A stretch of 64,000 nucleotides of DNA from Candidatus Sodalis pierantonius str. SOPE (GTDB lineage: Bacteria; Pseudomonadota; Gammaproteobacteria; Enterobacterales; Enterobacteriaceae), in contig NZ_CP006568.1 in NCBI RefSeq assembly GCF_000517405.1, forward strand, positions 3,596,001-3,660,000, given 5' to 3'. Under the pieces are notes generated by a model. That model made no database searches, was not told the DNA's origin, and was given only the letters and a program-made list of their open reading frames with translations. The position numbers and the translations under genes were made by a program. Numbering within the stretch: the stretch's first letter is position 1; every line of letters starts with the position of its first letter. Below, piece by piece: positions 34,962-45,765 of this stretch.

Positions 34962-37748
34962 TTAGTGAGCTTGATCCCAGTTTTCACCGACCCCTACGTC
35001 CACCTGCAACGGCACATCCAGCGTAAAACATCCCTCCATCAGCGCCTTAATCCGCGCTTTGGCGCTCTCTACCGCATCCCTTTGCACCTCAAACACCAAC
35101 TCATCATGAACCTGCATAATCATGCGAACCGGCGGCGCCTCCTGCTGCAACCAGCCATCGATCGCAATCATCGCTCGTTTGATAATATCGGCGGCGGTGC
35201 CCTGCATAGGCGCATTAATGGCCGCGCGCTCCGCGCCTTTTTTGCGCATGCCGTTGCGCGAGTGAATATCCGGCAAATAAAGCCGGCGCCCGTCCAGGGT
35301 GGCGACATAACCTTGATCGGTCGCCTGCCTGCGGGTGCGTTCCATATAGTCCAAAACGCCGGGGTACCGCTCGAAATAAAGATTCATATATTTCTGCGCC
35401 TCCGAACGCGGCACCGACAGCTGACGCGCCAGACCAAAGGCGCTCATGCCGTAAATCAAGCCAAAGTTGATAGCCTTGGCGCTGCGGCGCTGATCCTGTG
35501 TCACCTTCTCCAGCGGCATCCCGAAGACCTCGGCGGCGGTGGCGCGGTGAATATCCTTGCCGGCGGCAAAGGCGTTCAGCAATCCGGGATCGTGCGCGAG
35601 ATGCGCCATGATGCGCAGCTCAATCTGCGAATAGTCCGCCGCCACGATAAGCGCATCCGGCGGCGCGATAAATGCCTGGCGTATACGCCGTCCCTCATCA
35701 TTACGCACCGGAATATTTTGCAGGTTCGGATCGCTCGAAGATAGTCGTCCGGTAGCGGTAACGGCCTGATGATAGGAGGTATGCACCCGTTTCGACACCG
35801 GGTTAATCATCTGCGGTAGTTTATCGGTGTAGGTAGATTTAAGCTTGGCCAGGCCGCGGTATTCCAAAATCAGCTTCGGCAGCGGGTAATCCAGCGCCAG
35901 CTCCGCCAGCACCTCTTCATTGGTGGAAGGGGCACCGCCGGGCGTTTTTTTCAGCACCGGCAGCTTCTGTTTATCGTATAAAATCGCCTGCAGCTGTTTG
36001 GTAGAGGAAAGATTGAACGGTTCTTCAGCCAGCTGATGCGCTTCCAGTTCCAGCGCTTTCAGACGTTTGGTCAGCTCCACCGAATGCGCGGCGAGAATGT
36101 TTTCGTCAATGAGCACACCGGTGCGCTCAATGCGCGACAGGACCGGCACCAGCGGCATTTCAATTTCCTGAAAGACCTTTTTCAGCTCCGGCGCTTGCTC
36201 AATGCGCGGCCACAGCGTCTGATGCAAACGCAGCGTCACATCGGCGTCTTCGGCGGCGTAGGGGGCGGCCTGTTCCAAAGCGATCTGGTTGAACGTCAAC
36301 TGGTTGCGCCCTTTACCCGCGATCTCCTCAAAGCTCACGGTGGTGTGTTGTAAAAAACGGTCCGCCAGGCTGTCCATACCGTGGCGGCCGGCGACGCTGT
36401 CCAGCACGTAGGATTCCAGCATGGTATCGAATGCGATGCCGGCCAACTCAATGTCGTATCGTTTTAATACCCCGCGGTCGAATTTGAGGTTCTGGCCGAT
36501 TTTGCCGATGGCGGCATCTTCCAGCACCGGTTTCAACAATGCCAGTACCGCCGCGCGGTCAAGCTGGTCCGGCGCATCCAGATAGTCATGCCCCACCGGC
36601 AGGTAGGCAGCTTCACCCGGCTTCACGGCAAAGCACAGCCCCACCAAATTGGCGGTCAGCGTATCCAGCCCATCGGTTTCGGTATCGAAGGCGAACACGC
36701 CGGCGCTGCGAATAGCGGTAATCCACTGCTCAAGCGTCGCCATGTCGTAAATGATCTGATAGCCGTCTTTTGACAGTGCCTCAGCCGGCGCCTCCGCTGC
36801 GGCCAGGCGAGGCGCGGTAAAGGGCGAAGACGGCGCGACGGCGCTTTTGCGGCCCTGTAGCCATTTACCCGCTTCTAGGTCGCTCAACCAGCGTTTAAAT
36901 TCATAACGCTGAAATAACAGCATCAGCGCTTCGGCCTCGGGCTCTTCAACCGTTAGCTGGTCATAGGGTAAATCCAGCGCCACATCGGTTTTAATCGTCG
37001 CCAACTGGTAGGAGAGGAAAGCCACCTCGCGGTGCTGCTCGAGTTTGGCGGCCATGGTTTTGGCGCCGCGGAAGCTCAAGATGCTGACGCTATCAAGCTG
37101 TTGATACAGGATTTCCAGCCCCCCTAACCCCTGCAATAGCGCCTGCGCGGTTTTCTCCCCTACTCCCGGCACGCCCGGAATATTATCCGAGCTATCGCCC
37201 ATCAGCGCCAGATAGTCGATGATAAGCTCGGGCGGCACGCCGAATTTCAATTGCACCTCTTCCGGACCGAGGATGGTGTTCGACATGGTATTGATCAGGG
37301 TAATTTTGGGCGACACCAGCTGCGCCATGTCTTTATCACCGGTGCTTATCAGCACGTCGTGGCCGTCGCGCGCCGCCGCCAGCGCCAGCGTACCGATAAC
37401 ATCATCGGCCTCGACGCCGCTGATAGCCAGCAACGGCAGCCCCATCGCCTTGACCATCTCATGCAGCGGCGCTATCTGGCTGCGCAGATCGTCCGGCATG
37501 GGCGGCCGGTGGGATTTGTAGTGCTCAAACAATTCATCGCGAAAGGTCTTGCCCTTGGCATCAAACACCACTGCCACATGGCTTGGTCGGTATTGCACCA
37601 GCAGGCTTTTAAGCATATTCAATACGCCGTACATCGCCCCCGTGGGTTCCCCCCCGCTATTGGTCAGCGGCGGAAAGGCATGATAGGCGCGGTAAAGATA
37701 AGAAGAACCATCCACCAGGATTAACGGGTTTTCTGCGATTTGAACCAT
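34962..37748 (-). CDS. polA: DNA polymerase I
   Basis: PolA performs repair and Okazaki-fragment processing. The length is exactly 928 residues, as in E. coli. The 5' nuclease domain (residues 1-320; GDSSDNIPGVPGVGEKTA), the 3'-5' exonuclease domain (FDTETDGLD, DVTLRLHQ) and the polymerase domain (motif A DYSQIELRI, motif B RRSAKAINFGLIYGMS, motif C QVHDELVFEV) are all present with catalytic residues. The end ENWDQAH is the E. coli end. Intact, consistent with strong selection on replication. Confidence 0.98.
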   Translation of the reverse strand: MVQIAENPLILVDGSSYLYRAYHAFPPLTNSGGEPTGAMYGVLNMLKSLLVQYRPSHVAVVFDAKGKTFRDELFEHYKSHRPPMPDDLRSQIAPLHEMVKAMGLPLLAISGVEADDVIGTLALAAARDGHDVLISTGDKDMAQLVSPKITLINTMSNTILGPEEVQLKFGVPPELIIDYLALMGDSSDNIPGVPGVGEKTAQALLQGLGGLEILYQQLDSVSILSFRGAKTMAAKLEQHREVAFLSYQLATIKTDVALDLPYDQLTVEEPEAEALMLLFQRYEFKRWLSDLEAGKWLQGRKSAVAPSSPFTAPRLAAAEAPAEALSKDGYQIIYDMATLEQWITAIRSAGVFAFDTETDGLDTLTANLVGLCFAVKPGEAAYLPVGHDYLDAPDQLDRAAVLALLKPVLEDAAIGKIGQNLKFDRGVLKRYDIELAGIAFDTMLESYVLDSVAGRHGMDSLADRFLQHTTVSFEEIAGKGRNQLTFNQIALEQAAPYAAEDADVTLRLHQTLWPRIEQAPELKKVFQEIEMPLVPVLSRIERTGVLIDENILAAHSVELTKRLKALELEAHQLAEEPFNLSSTKQLQAILYDKQKLPVLKKTPGGAPSTNEEVLAELALDYPLPKLILEYRGLAKLKSTYTDKLPQMINPVSKRVHTSYHQAVTATGRLSSSDPNLQNIPVRNDEGRRIRQAFIAPPDALIVAADYSQIELRIMAHLAHDPGLLNAFAAGKDIHRATAAEVFGMPLEKVTQDQRRSAKAINFGLIYGMSAFGLARQLSVPRSEAQKYMNLYFERYPGVLDYMERTRRQATDQGYVATLDGRRLYLPDIHSRNGMRKKGAERAAINAPMQGTAADIIKRAMIAIDGWLQQEAPPVRMIMQVHDELVFEVQRDAVESAKARIKALMEGCFTLDVPLQVDVGVGENWDQAH

Positions 37749-38164
37749 AGCGTATTTCGTTCTTTTTAGTCAGCAAACATAAGGGGTAGCATGCCACAGC
37801 CGGCAGCCGGAGACGATGGTTAGCGTAGCATAAGGGCGATAAAAATACCGGGAATGCGGCGAGATCCGCAGGATCATGCTGTGGATAACTTTGTGAGTAA
37901 AAATTATAGTTTTTATTGACAGCCGCGATATTTGCGAGGTCTCTAGACAAAAAACCTTTAATATCAAGTGATTAATATATTAACCTGTCAATAGCAAATT
38001 TCATCACAAGGGTATTGCCATTGTGGATATAAACCTGCTATGGCCCGTTGCGGGCAAAGGAATTATCCTCTGGCAGATTAAGGAGATACCGCTATTTCTA
38101 TTGACGTCAGGAACGACAACGCCGGCGGTCGCCGGCGTTGTGCTTCATTCGCCCGTAGGCGATA
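37749..38164. other. polA-dsbA intergenic region; yihF and yihG absent
   Basis: About 415 bp, AT-rich in the middle, without a gene. E. coli has yihF and yihG in this interval; no remnant is recognisable. One perfect DnaA-box sequence TGTGGATAA (37880-37888) and one single-mismatch box (38022-38030) occur, too few for an origin. A long perfect inverted repeat CAACGCCGGCG/CGCCGGCGTTG near 38118-38141 lies just after dsbA and may act as a terminator stem, but lacks a T-run. Confidence 0.5.
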
Positions 38165-38788
38165 TTACTTTTGGCTAAGAAGAAATTTCACGACATCGGC
38201 GAATTGTTTGGTGTAAGCGTCCATCGATGACATATCCAATCCGTCATTCTTCACCATATATTTACCATTGACGAACATTGCCGGTACGCCGCGCAGTTGT
38301 AGATCGGCGGCCGCTTTCTCCTGCTGTACGACCAAGGATTTCACGACAAAGCTGTTCCAGGCGGAATCATATTCTTCCGCGCTGACGCCCGCTTTAACAA
38401 AGACCGCGCGGATGTCATCCGGCGTTTGAATCGTCTGCGTTTTCTGTAGGCCATCAAACAGCAGCGGACTGACTTTATCTTCTACCCCCAGCGCCATGGC
38501 TACCGCCCAGGCCTGGGTGAGCTGTTTACCCATCGACCCCAGGAAGTCCACGTGATATTTGGTCATTTTGGTTCCTGCCAGCAGCGCTTTTTTCACCGTA
38601 CTGGAAATGTGATAGACCTGCTCGAATTGATAACAGTGCGGGCAATAAAACGAGAAAAACTCTAGCACCTGGGGTTCACTGGTTACCGGCTTGTCGAGCT
38701 GGACATATTGTTGACCTTCAGTAAACTGCGCGGCCGAGGCACTGAATGCCAACGCGATACCCATCAACGCAAACCATATTTTTTTCAT
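38165..38788 (-). CDS. dsbA: Periplasmic thiol:disulfide oxidoreductase DsbA
   Basis: DsbA introduces disulfides into exported proteins. The signal peptide MKKIWFALMGIALAFSASA is cleaved before AQFTEG. The thioredoxin fold has the active site C49-P-H-C52 (FYCPHC) and cis-Pro loop GVPAMFVNG. The 207 residues are normal length. ATG 38788 has GAGAGAG upstream. It was the partner of srkA in one transcript, which is broken here. Intact. Confidence 0.96.
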   Translation of the reverse strand: MKKIWFALMGIALAFSASAAQFTEGQQYVQLDKPVTSEPQVLEFFSFYCPHCYQFEQVYHISSTVKKALLAGTKMTKYHVDFLGSMGKQLTQAWAVAMALGVEDKVSPLLFDGLQKTQTIQTPDDIRAVFVKAGVSAEEYDSAWNSFVVKSLVVQQEKAAADLQLRGVPAMFVNGKYMVKNDGLDMSSMDAYTKQFADVVKFLLSQK

Positions 38789-38831
38789 AGATAGTCTCTC
38801 TCCGAAATGAATCATTTAGGCGTAAACATAA

Positions 38832-39814
38832 TCAATAGACCGGCATCAGCTGCAGCGGAGGTTGTTGCAGCAGCGTTGCCTGTTCGATGAATAGCGCGGT
38901 TTGTTGCGACCAAAATTCCGCCTCAACCATCCACGGGAAACTACGTGGAAAGCCGGATCGCCCCAGCGACGGCTAACCCAGGCGAGATAATGGATCATTC
39001 GCATTGCCCGCAACGGCTCAATAAGCGCCAGTTCCCGAGGATCGAAATCAATAAATTCAGCATAAGCGTCCAACAGCAGCGACAGTTGATACAGCCTGTC
39101 GCGGCGATCCCCGTTAAGCAGCATCCAGAGATCTTGGACAGCCTGGCCATTACGGGCATCGTCGAGATCGACAAACGTCGGGCTGTCGCGCCACAAGATG
39201 TTACCGGCGTGCAAATCGCCATGCAGACGCAGCGGGCGCCAGTCGGTAGTCCACACCTCATGCACCTGCGCTATGAGCTGGTCGCACGCCTGTAAAAACA
39301 TCGCTTTCTGCCGGCCAGAGATAAGGGTACTGTTTTCCAGCTCGCGTCGTGGCAACGTCAGATATTCTTCCAGTCCCATGGTCGGGCGCGCGCTAAAACA
39401 GCGGCTGCCGTTGTGTCGGTAAATACGGCCAAGAAAACGCCCTACTCACTCCAGCTGGTCTTCGTTATCCTGCTCAAAAGCCCGCCCGCCAACACTGGGA
39501 AACAGGGCGAAATAGTAGCCAAGATGGTTGTGCAGCGTCGCATTATTAATGACCAGCGGCGCTACGACCGGTATTTCGGCCTGCGCAAGCTCTTGCGCCA
39601 GCTGGTGCTCTTCTAAAATTTGCTCGGCACGCCAGCGTTCGGGGCGGTAAAATTTCACCACATAGCGCTTTTTCTCTTCGTCCAGAAACTGATAGACGCG
39701 ATTTTCATAACTGTTGAGGGCGGTTAAGCCGGAATCGACGACGATCCCCGTCTGTTGCAGGGCGTCCATAATCAAATCGGGCATTAATGCCTGAAAATTG
39801 AATTCTGTGCTCAT
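38832..39814 (-). pseudogene. srkA: Stress response kinase SrkA (YihE), nonsense plus frameshift
   Basis: This aminoglycoside-phosphotransferase-like Ser/Thr kinase is linked to Cpx stress and cell death control. ATG 39814 (MSTEFNFQALMPDLIMDAL) and the N-lobe (VVKFYRPERW) are normal. TGA at 39446-39448 interrupts after EDQLE (TGG is a likely ancestor). The same frame then resumes VGRFLGRI and includes the catalytic RLHGDLHAGNILW and DLDDARNG motifs. After WGDPAF one base is missing near 38955; the correct tail (FPWMVEAEFWSQQTALF and MPVY) lies in another frame ending at 38832. It is clearly inactive because the N- and C-lobes are separated. Confidence 0.92.
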
Positions 39815-39944
39815 CAGCCCCCGCTTACTCTTTGATAATACCGCGGGCGCGCAAAATGGCCGTTTTAAAATCTTCTTCATAATCTTTTGCTAGCCCAGGA
39901 ATTGCGGCTGTTTTATCGCTGCCGCGCATTTTCAAATGATAGAT

Positions 39945-40995
39945 GGCTTTGTTGAATAAATCGAACTTTTAGGTGACTGGCGGCTCTGATCACTACATTC
40001 GTTTCAACATCAGGTCCCCATGGCAAAGCAAAAGTTTAAAATTACCAACTGGCCCGCATATAACAATGCGCTCAGGCAGCGGGGGGACCTGACAGTATGG
40101 CTTGATGAGTCAGCCATTGCTGCATGGACTGAGAGTACACCACCTGAACATCGTGGCCGGCCGCTTCACTACACCGATATGGCCATTACCACGGTTATGA
40201 TGATAAAGCGCGTGTTTAACCTTTCGCTCCGGGCGTTACAGGGTTTCGTTGACTCGATTTTTAAACTGATGGGGCTGTCGCTGCGCTGCCCAGATTACTC
40301 TCTGGTCAGCCGGCGAGCAAAAACCGTCGACATCAGCATAAAAACGCCAACCCGCGGCGAAATCTCACACCTGGTCATCGATGGCACCGGCCTGAAAGTC
40401 TTCGGCGAAGGCGAATGGAAAGTCAGGCAGCATGGGGCTGAGAGGCGCAGAGTATGGCGCAAGCTTCATCTGGCAGTAGATAGCGTGACACATGAAATTA
40501 TCTGTGCCGATTTATCGCTAAGCGGTACGACAGATGCGCAGGCGCTGCCCGGGCTGATTAACCAAACCCACCGGAAAATCAGGGAAGCGCTGACAGTGCT
40601 TACGATACGCGTTACTGTCATGATGCTCTGCTGAGGAAAAAAATAAAGCCGCTTATCCCACCGCGAAGTGGTGCGCAATATTGGCCAGCTCGATACCATG
40701 AGCGTAACCATGCGGTGGCAAATCAGCATCTGAGCGACAATAACGATACCTGGAAAAAGAAAGTAGGTTATCACCGGCGTTCACTGGCTGAAACGGCCAT
40801 GTTCCGGTTTAAAACACTTCTGGGTGGTCATCTGAGTCTGCATGACTATGACGCACAGGTAGGTGAGGCAATGGCAATGGTTAAAGCACTTAACCGGATC
40901 ACACTGTTAGGAATGCCAAACAGCGTCCGCATCATGTAACAATCGCCCTGATAGGAAGGAAGTCGTCACAAATTTCGGATTTATTCAACAAAGCG
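39945..40995 (+). mobile_element. IS903-type element, copy 2 (inside yihD)
   Basis: The 1051-bp element has the same terminal repeats as copy 1 and a 9-bp duplication atgatagat at 39936-39944 and 40996-41004. It is 4 bp shorter than copy 1 because of a deletion within the transposase. Nucleotide identity to copies 1 and 3 is near complete by eye. Confidence 0.95.
40020..40939 (+). pseudogene. IS903-type transposase (copy 2), frameshifted
   Basis: Identical in plan to copy 1 up to KIREA; there tcgg is missing (aagcgctgac for aagcgtcggctgac near 40588), so the frame stops after 204 codons. The remaining sequence to CATCATGTAA is intact. The loss removes the second catalytic aspartate region and the glutamate from the product. 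Confidence 0.93.
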
Positions 40996-41298
40996 ATGAT
41001 AGATTAGAATATCATCGGTCAGGCCGCTTAAATCGCCCTGATAACCTGCTTCCTGCGCCAGCTTTAGCAGAAATTGTACCAGGTTGAGATCGGGCTCCTG
41101 TTGCCAGGCGGGATGCAACAGCGCCACTAATTCATTAACGCGATGGCATTTCATAATACATTCCTTAGTGAAGGTCTGACAGTACTGTAGCAAGATTCGC
41201 GAACGGGGATAAACAGCATTATCCTGCATTCGCTAAAACATTGTATCCTAATATGAAGGGTAATCCCCGTACCCTAGAATTTCATCCTGGAGAGGGCG

Positions 41299-41782
41299 AT
41301 GGCAACCAACGGCATTACCGGCGTGATCCTGGCGGGCTGGCTTTCGACGCGCATGGGCGGTGAAGATAAAGGCCTGCTGCAAATCAATCATAAGCCATTA
41401 TACCGTTACGTAGCCGATCGTCTGGCGCCGCAGGTCGCTGTGCTGATGATTAACGCCAATCGTAACGAAGATGCCTATCAGCACGGCGGTTTTCCGGTTG
41501 TGGCGGATACTTTTCCCGGTTTTGCTGGGCCGCTGGCCGGGATGCTGACGGGCCTACGCCTTGCCGATAGCGAATGGGTCGCGTTTGTCCCTTGTGATGT
41601 TCCGGTGTTTCCGAACGATTTGGTGGCGCGGTTGTGGGAGAATCGACAGCAGGCGTCCGCGGCCTTTGCCAGCGATGATAAAGGTCACGATCATCCCACG
41701 TTTACGCTGCTACACCGAGCTTTGGCGCCGGCGCTGGAGGCGTTTCTGCACCGCGGAGGAAGGCGGGTCAGAGCCCGTACCG
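41299..41782 (+). pseudogene. mobA: Molybdenum cofactor guanylyltransferase MobA, 3' end removed by IS256
   Basis: MobA transfers GMP to molybdopterin. GGAGAG and ATG 41299 start ATNGITGVILAG. The nucleotide-binding motif LAGGxSxRMGG reads LAGWLSTRMGG, so a key glycine is already replaced by tryptophan. GLLQINHKPLYRYVADRL and FVPCDVPVFP (Mg-binding Asp) follow. The gene meets the IS256 left end near codon 160 of about 195; the frame then ends in IS sequence. mobB, which should follow, is gone. Molybdoenzyme maturation to the MGD form is not expected from this locus. Confidence 0.9.
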
Positions 41783-43017
41783 GATTCTGTGTAAATGCCT
41801 TTTCTCAGAAGTGACCGTCCAGGCGGTCACCGAACTCGATAATAAAGCGGCTCATTGCCATGCGCCAGTCCCTCAAAGGCATTGTCCATTTCTGTGAGGC
41901 CGCCTGTATCGCCAGCCACACCACCTTTTTCACTACGTCGTCGGTCGGGAACACCTTGCGGATGTCCGTTGAGTAGGCAAAGAACGTGGCCAGATTGGCC
42001 CAGTTTGCCTGCCAGCTTCGACTTATTTGCGGGTAGCGGATGTCCCAAGCACTGGAGAACGCTTCCAGCGCCTGCAAGCCGGCTTCTTCCGTAGGGGCCT
42101 GATAGATAGCTTTCAAGTCGCGGGTGACGGCCTTGTAGTCCTTCCAGGAGAACGAACCGCAGGCTGTTGCGCACCATATGCACGATACACAGCTGGAGCC
42201 GCGCCTCCGGATACACCGCGTTAATAGCGTCAGGGAAACCTTTCAGCCCGTCTACGCAGGCGATAAGGATATCGTTCAGGCTGCGGTTTTTCAGCTCTGT
42301 CAGCACGTTCAGCCAGAACTTTGCGCCTTCATTTCCGGCCAGCCACATACCTAGCAACTCTTTCTGGCCTTCGATGTTGATGCCCAGCGCCAGGAACACA
42401 GATTTGTTGATGATGCGGCTGTCCTGCCGGACTTTTAGAACGATACAGTCAAGATAAACAATGGGATAGACTGCATCCAGAGGCCGGTTTTGCCATTCGA
42501 CAACCTGCTCCATGACCGCATCGGTGACCTTTGAGACCAGCGCCGGCGAGACATCGGCGTCATACAGCTCTTTGAACGCGGCGGCGATCTCGCGGGTGGT
42601 CATCCCTTTGGCGTACAACGATAAAATCTGGTTATTCATCCCGGTAATCCGGGTCTGGTTCTTCTTCACCAGTTGCGGTTCAAAGGAACCGTCACGATCG
42701 CGCGGAGTACGCAGCGCCAGCGGGCCATCGCCAGTGGTAACGGTTTTTGTGGAATAGCCGTTGCGGGCGTTGGTCCCCGGTTTAGGCTGATTTTTATCGT
42801 AGCCGAGGTGATGGGTCATTTCGGCATTGAGAGCTGCTTCGACGCTGATTTTTTTCAGCAGCCGAGCGAAGTGACTGAGATCTTCAGGAGTTTTGAGATT
42901 TTTGGCCAGTTCGTTAGCCAGAGCCTGCAACTGTTTTTCGTCTATAAATTAACTTGTTTTTGATGTTGGATTGAACATATCAAAATCAGGCAAATACACA
43001 AATTTCTAAACAGGCTC
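41783..43017 (-). mobile_element. IS256-family element, copy A (defective, at rearrangement junction)
   Basis: The left end gattctgtgtaaatgcc and the right end GAGCCTGTTTAGAAATTTGTG (read inward on the minus strand) match copies B and C. The flanks (mobA on the left, tRNA-Ile half on the right) show no target duplication. It carries a dead transposase. Total about 1235 bp, shorter than copy B by a 69-bp internal deletion. Confidence 0.9.
41805..42945 (-). pseudogene. IS256-family transposase (copy A), start codon lost, frameshift and deletion
   Basis: Relative to the intact copy at 54131-55339, the initiation codon is ATA (at 42943-42945) instead of ATG. One A is inserted near 42157 (ggagaacgaacc for ggagacgaacc), shifting the frame after NSLRFV. 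69 bp between two copies of caccttgcg are deleted, removing 23 codons including the catalytic glutamate segment TTNAIESLNSVI. Three independent lesions make this the oldest of the three IS256 copies here. Confidence 0.92.
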
Positions 43018-43056
43018 TTATCAGGGGTGCGCTCTAACCACCTGAGCTACAAGCCT
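43018..43056 (-). tRNA. 5' half of tRNA-Ile(GAU), cut by IS256
   Basis: The minus strand from 43056 reads AGGCTTGTAGCTCAGGTGG and on through GCGCACCCCTGATAA, the acceptor 5' strand, D-arm and anticodon arm up to the GAU anticodon of the ribosomal-spacer tRNA-Ile. The IS starts two bases after the anticodon. The 3' half, the tRNA-Ala that normally follows and the 23S gene are absent. Not a functional tRNA. Confidence 0.92.
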
Positions 43057-43129
43057 ATAGAAGGTTTTTCTTGCTCGTGACAGTTATCAGACAATCTGTG
43101 TGGACACGTCACTTAACGTATCGTCTAGA

Positions 43130-44672
<1,543 letters not shown>

Positions 44673-44796
44673 AAAGCTTGATGCTCAAAGAATTAAAACT
44701 GGTATTCTTATGAATATTCGCTGTTCACTCTTCAAGACTTGATATTTCGTGTATCGATATCGTCTTGTGAGTGCCCACATAGATTGTCTGATAAAT

Positions 44797-44808
44797 TGTT
44801 AAAGAGCG
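44797..44808 (-). promoter_or_regulatory. rrn leader boxA and RNase III processing stem
   Basis: The minus strand reads CGCTCTTTAACAATTTATCA, nearly the canonical boxA (TGCTCTTTAACA) for rrn antitermination. Next to it, ACAATCTATGTGGGCACTC (44764-44788) can pair with the sequence after 16S (cagacaatctgtgtggacac, 43088-43107), forming the RNase III precursor stem. Confidence 0.8.
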
Positions 44809-44834
44809 CTGCGCAGCTGGAATCCGGCCAGCGT

Positions 44835-44862
44835 ATATTACGCCTTCCTCATTCAGTGTCAA
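44835..44862 (-). promoter_or_regulatory. rrn promoter P2-like
   Basis: TTGACA, 16 bp, TAATAT on the minus strand, 163 bp before mature 16S. The layout with a second promoter upstream resembles E. coli rrn P1/P2. Confidence 0.75.
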
Positions 44863-44932
44863 GCCGTTTCGCCTGTTTCTGAACCCTCCCGTTCACTGTG
44901 ATGATATTCACATGACCGGTCGATGGAGGCGC

Positions 44933-44960
44933 ATTGTAGGGAGCCGGTTTGAAATGGCAA
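44933..44960 (-). promoter_or_regulatory. rrn promoter P1-like
   Basis: TTGCCA, 16 bp, TACAAT with a GC-rich discriminator (GCGCC) on the minus strand and an A-rich tract upstream, typical for a growth-rate controlled, ppGpp-sensitive rrn P1 promoter. Confidence 0.7.
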
Positions 44961-45003
44961 GGGAATATCCTTACTTTTTTTCCAACCGGTCACAAATCAT
45001 TCG

Positions 45004-45576
45004 TTACGCGCCGGATTGACGCCGCTTAATCGCGGCCGGCAGCGCGGCCAGGCTATCGATGACCCAATCTGCCGCCGCGCTGGACTGCTCCGTTACCACT
45101 TTGCCGCTGCGCACCAGTACCCGAGTGCCAACCCCCGCCGCCTTGCCCGCCAGCATATCGTCCAGTTTGTCCCCCACCATGTAAGAAGAAGCCATATCGA
45201 TATGCAGGTGGCGCTGCGCGTCCAGCAGCATCCCGGGTTTCGGCTTGCGGCAATCACACTCTTGGCGTAGCGCCTCCACCGCCGCCTGGGGATGGTGAGG
45301 GCAAAAATAGATACCGTCCAGATCAACGTCACGATCCGCCAGTGACCAGTCCATCCATTCCGTCAGGCGCATAAACTGCTCTTCGCTGAAAAAACCTCGA
45401 GCCAGCCCGGATTGATTCGTGACCACCACCAGGGCGAAGCCCATTTTTTTCAATTCCTGCATGGCTTCGATCACACCATCGATAAATTGAAAATCGTCAA
45501 TCTCATGGACGTAACCGTTATCGGCGTTAATCGTACCGTCACGGTCTAAAAAAATTGCGGAAACAGACTGTGCCAC
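45004..45576 (-). CDS. gmhB: D-glycero-beta-D-manno-heptose-1,7-bisphosphate 7-phosphatase
   Basis: GmhB makes heptose-1-phosphate in ADP-heptose synthesis for the LPS inner core. This HAD phosphatase of 190 residues has the nucleophile motif FLDRDGTIN, VVTNQSGLARG, the zinc-binding CPHHPQ and CDCRKPKPGM with four ligands, and VGDKLDDM. ATG 45576. It lies between rrn and metN exactly as near E. coli rrnH. Intact. Confidence 0.95.
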   Translation of the reverse strand: MAQSVSAIFLDRDGTINADNGYVHEIDDFQFIDGVIEAMQELKKMGFALVVVTNQSGLARGFFSEEQFMRLTEWMDWSLADRDVDLDGIYFCPHHPQAAVEALRQECDCRKPKPGMLLDAQRHLHIDMASSYMVGDKLDDMLAGKAAGVGTRVLVRSGKVVTEQSSAAADWVIDSLAALPAAIKRRQSGA

Positions 45577-45619
45577 TGCAAGGCTCCTGATTACGGATAA
45601 GCCTCAAGTATCGCATGTT

Positions 45620-45684
45620 TTGACATGGGAAGAGAAACCCATAAAATGGAACGTAACGCAGTTAACTTAGACGTCTAGACGCCT
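45620..45684 (+). promoter_or_regulatory. metNIQ promoter and MetJ operator
   Basis: TTGACA (45620-45625), 16 bp, TAAAAT (45642-45647) is followed by two tandem met boxes, AGACGTCT (45669-45676) and AGACGCCT (45677-45684). The consensus box is AGACGTCT, so the first is perfect and the second has one mismatch. Binding of MetJ with S-adenosylmethionine would shut off the methionine importer. Confidence 0.88.
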
Positions 45685-45765
45685 TAACATCCACGCACTT
45701 CAATGCCGGTCGGCTTTGATTTGTTACCTTTACGTTCGCTATGCGGCCTATATATAAAAATAAGC

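Larger units (their letters stand above)
39825..41154 (-). pseudogene. yihD: yihD split by IS903-type copy 2
   Basis: YihD is a small conserved protein of about 89 residues and unknown function. The 5' part (41154 down to 40996) encodes MKCHRVNELVALLHPAWQ and on to LTDDILIYH. The 3' part (39944 to 39825) encodes IYHLKMRGSDKTAAIPGL and DYEEDFKTAILRARGIIKE then TAA. The IS interrupts within the IYH codons with a 9-bp duplication, and otherwise both halves are perfect, so insertion was recent. srkA follows 10 bp downstream. Confidence 0.92.

Noticed and set aside
37880..38030. Two DnaA-box sequences in an AT-rich region as a replication origin
   Set aside because: Only one perfect and one imperfect box, no 13-mer array, and no origin-associated genes (mnmG, mioC) nearby; chance is sufficient.
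45703..45765. N-terminally extended MetN start at 45703
   Set aside because: The upstream codons have no ribosome-binding site and lie in the leader right behind the MetJ operator; ATG 45766 gives the normal 343-residue protein.
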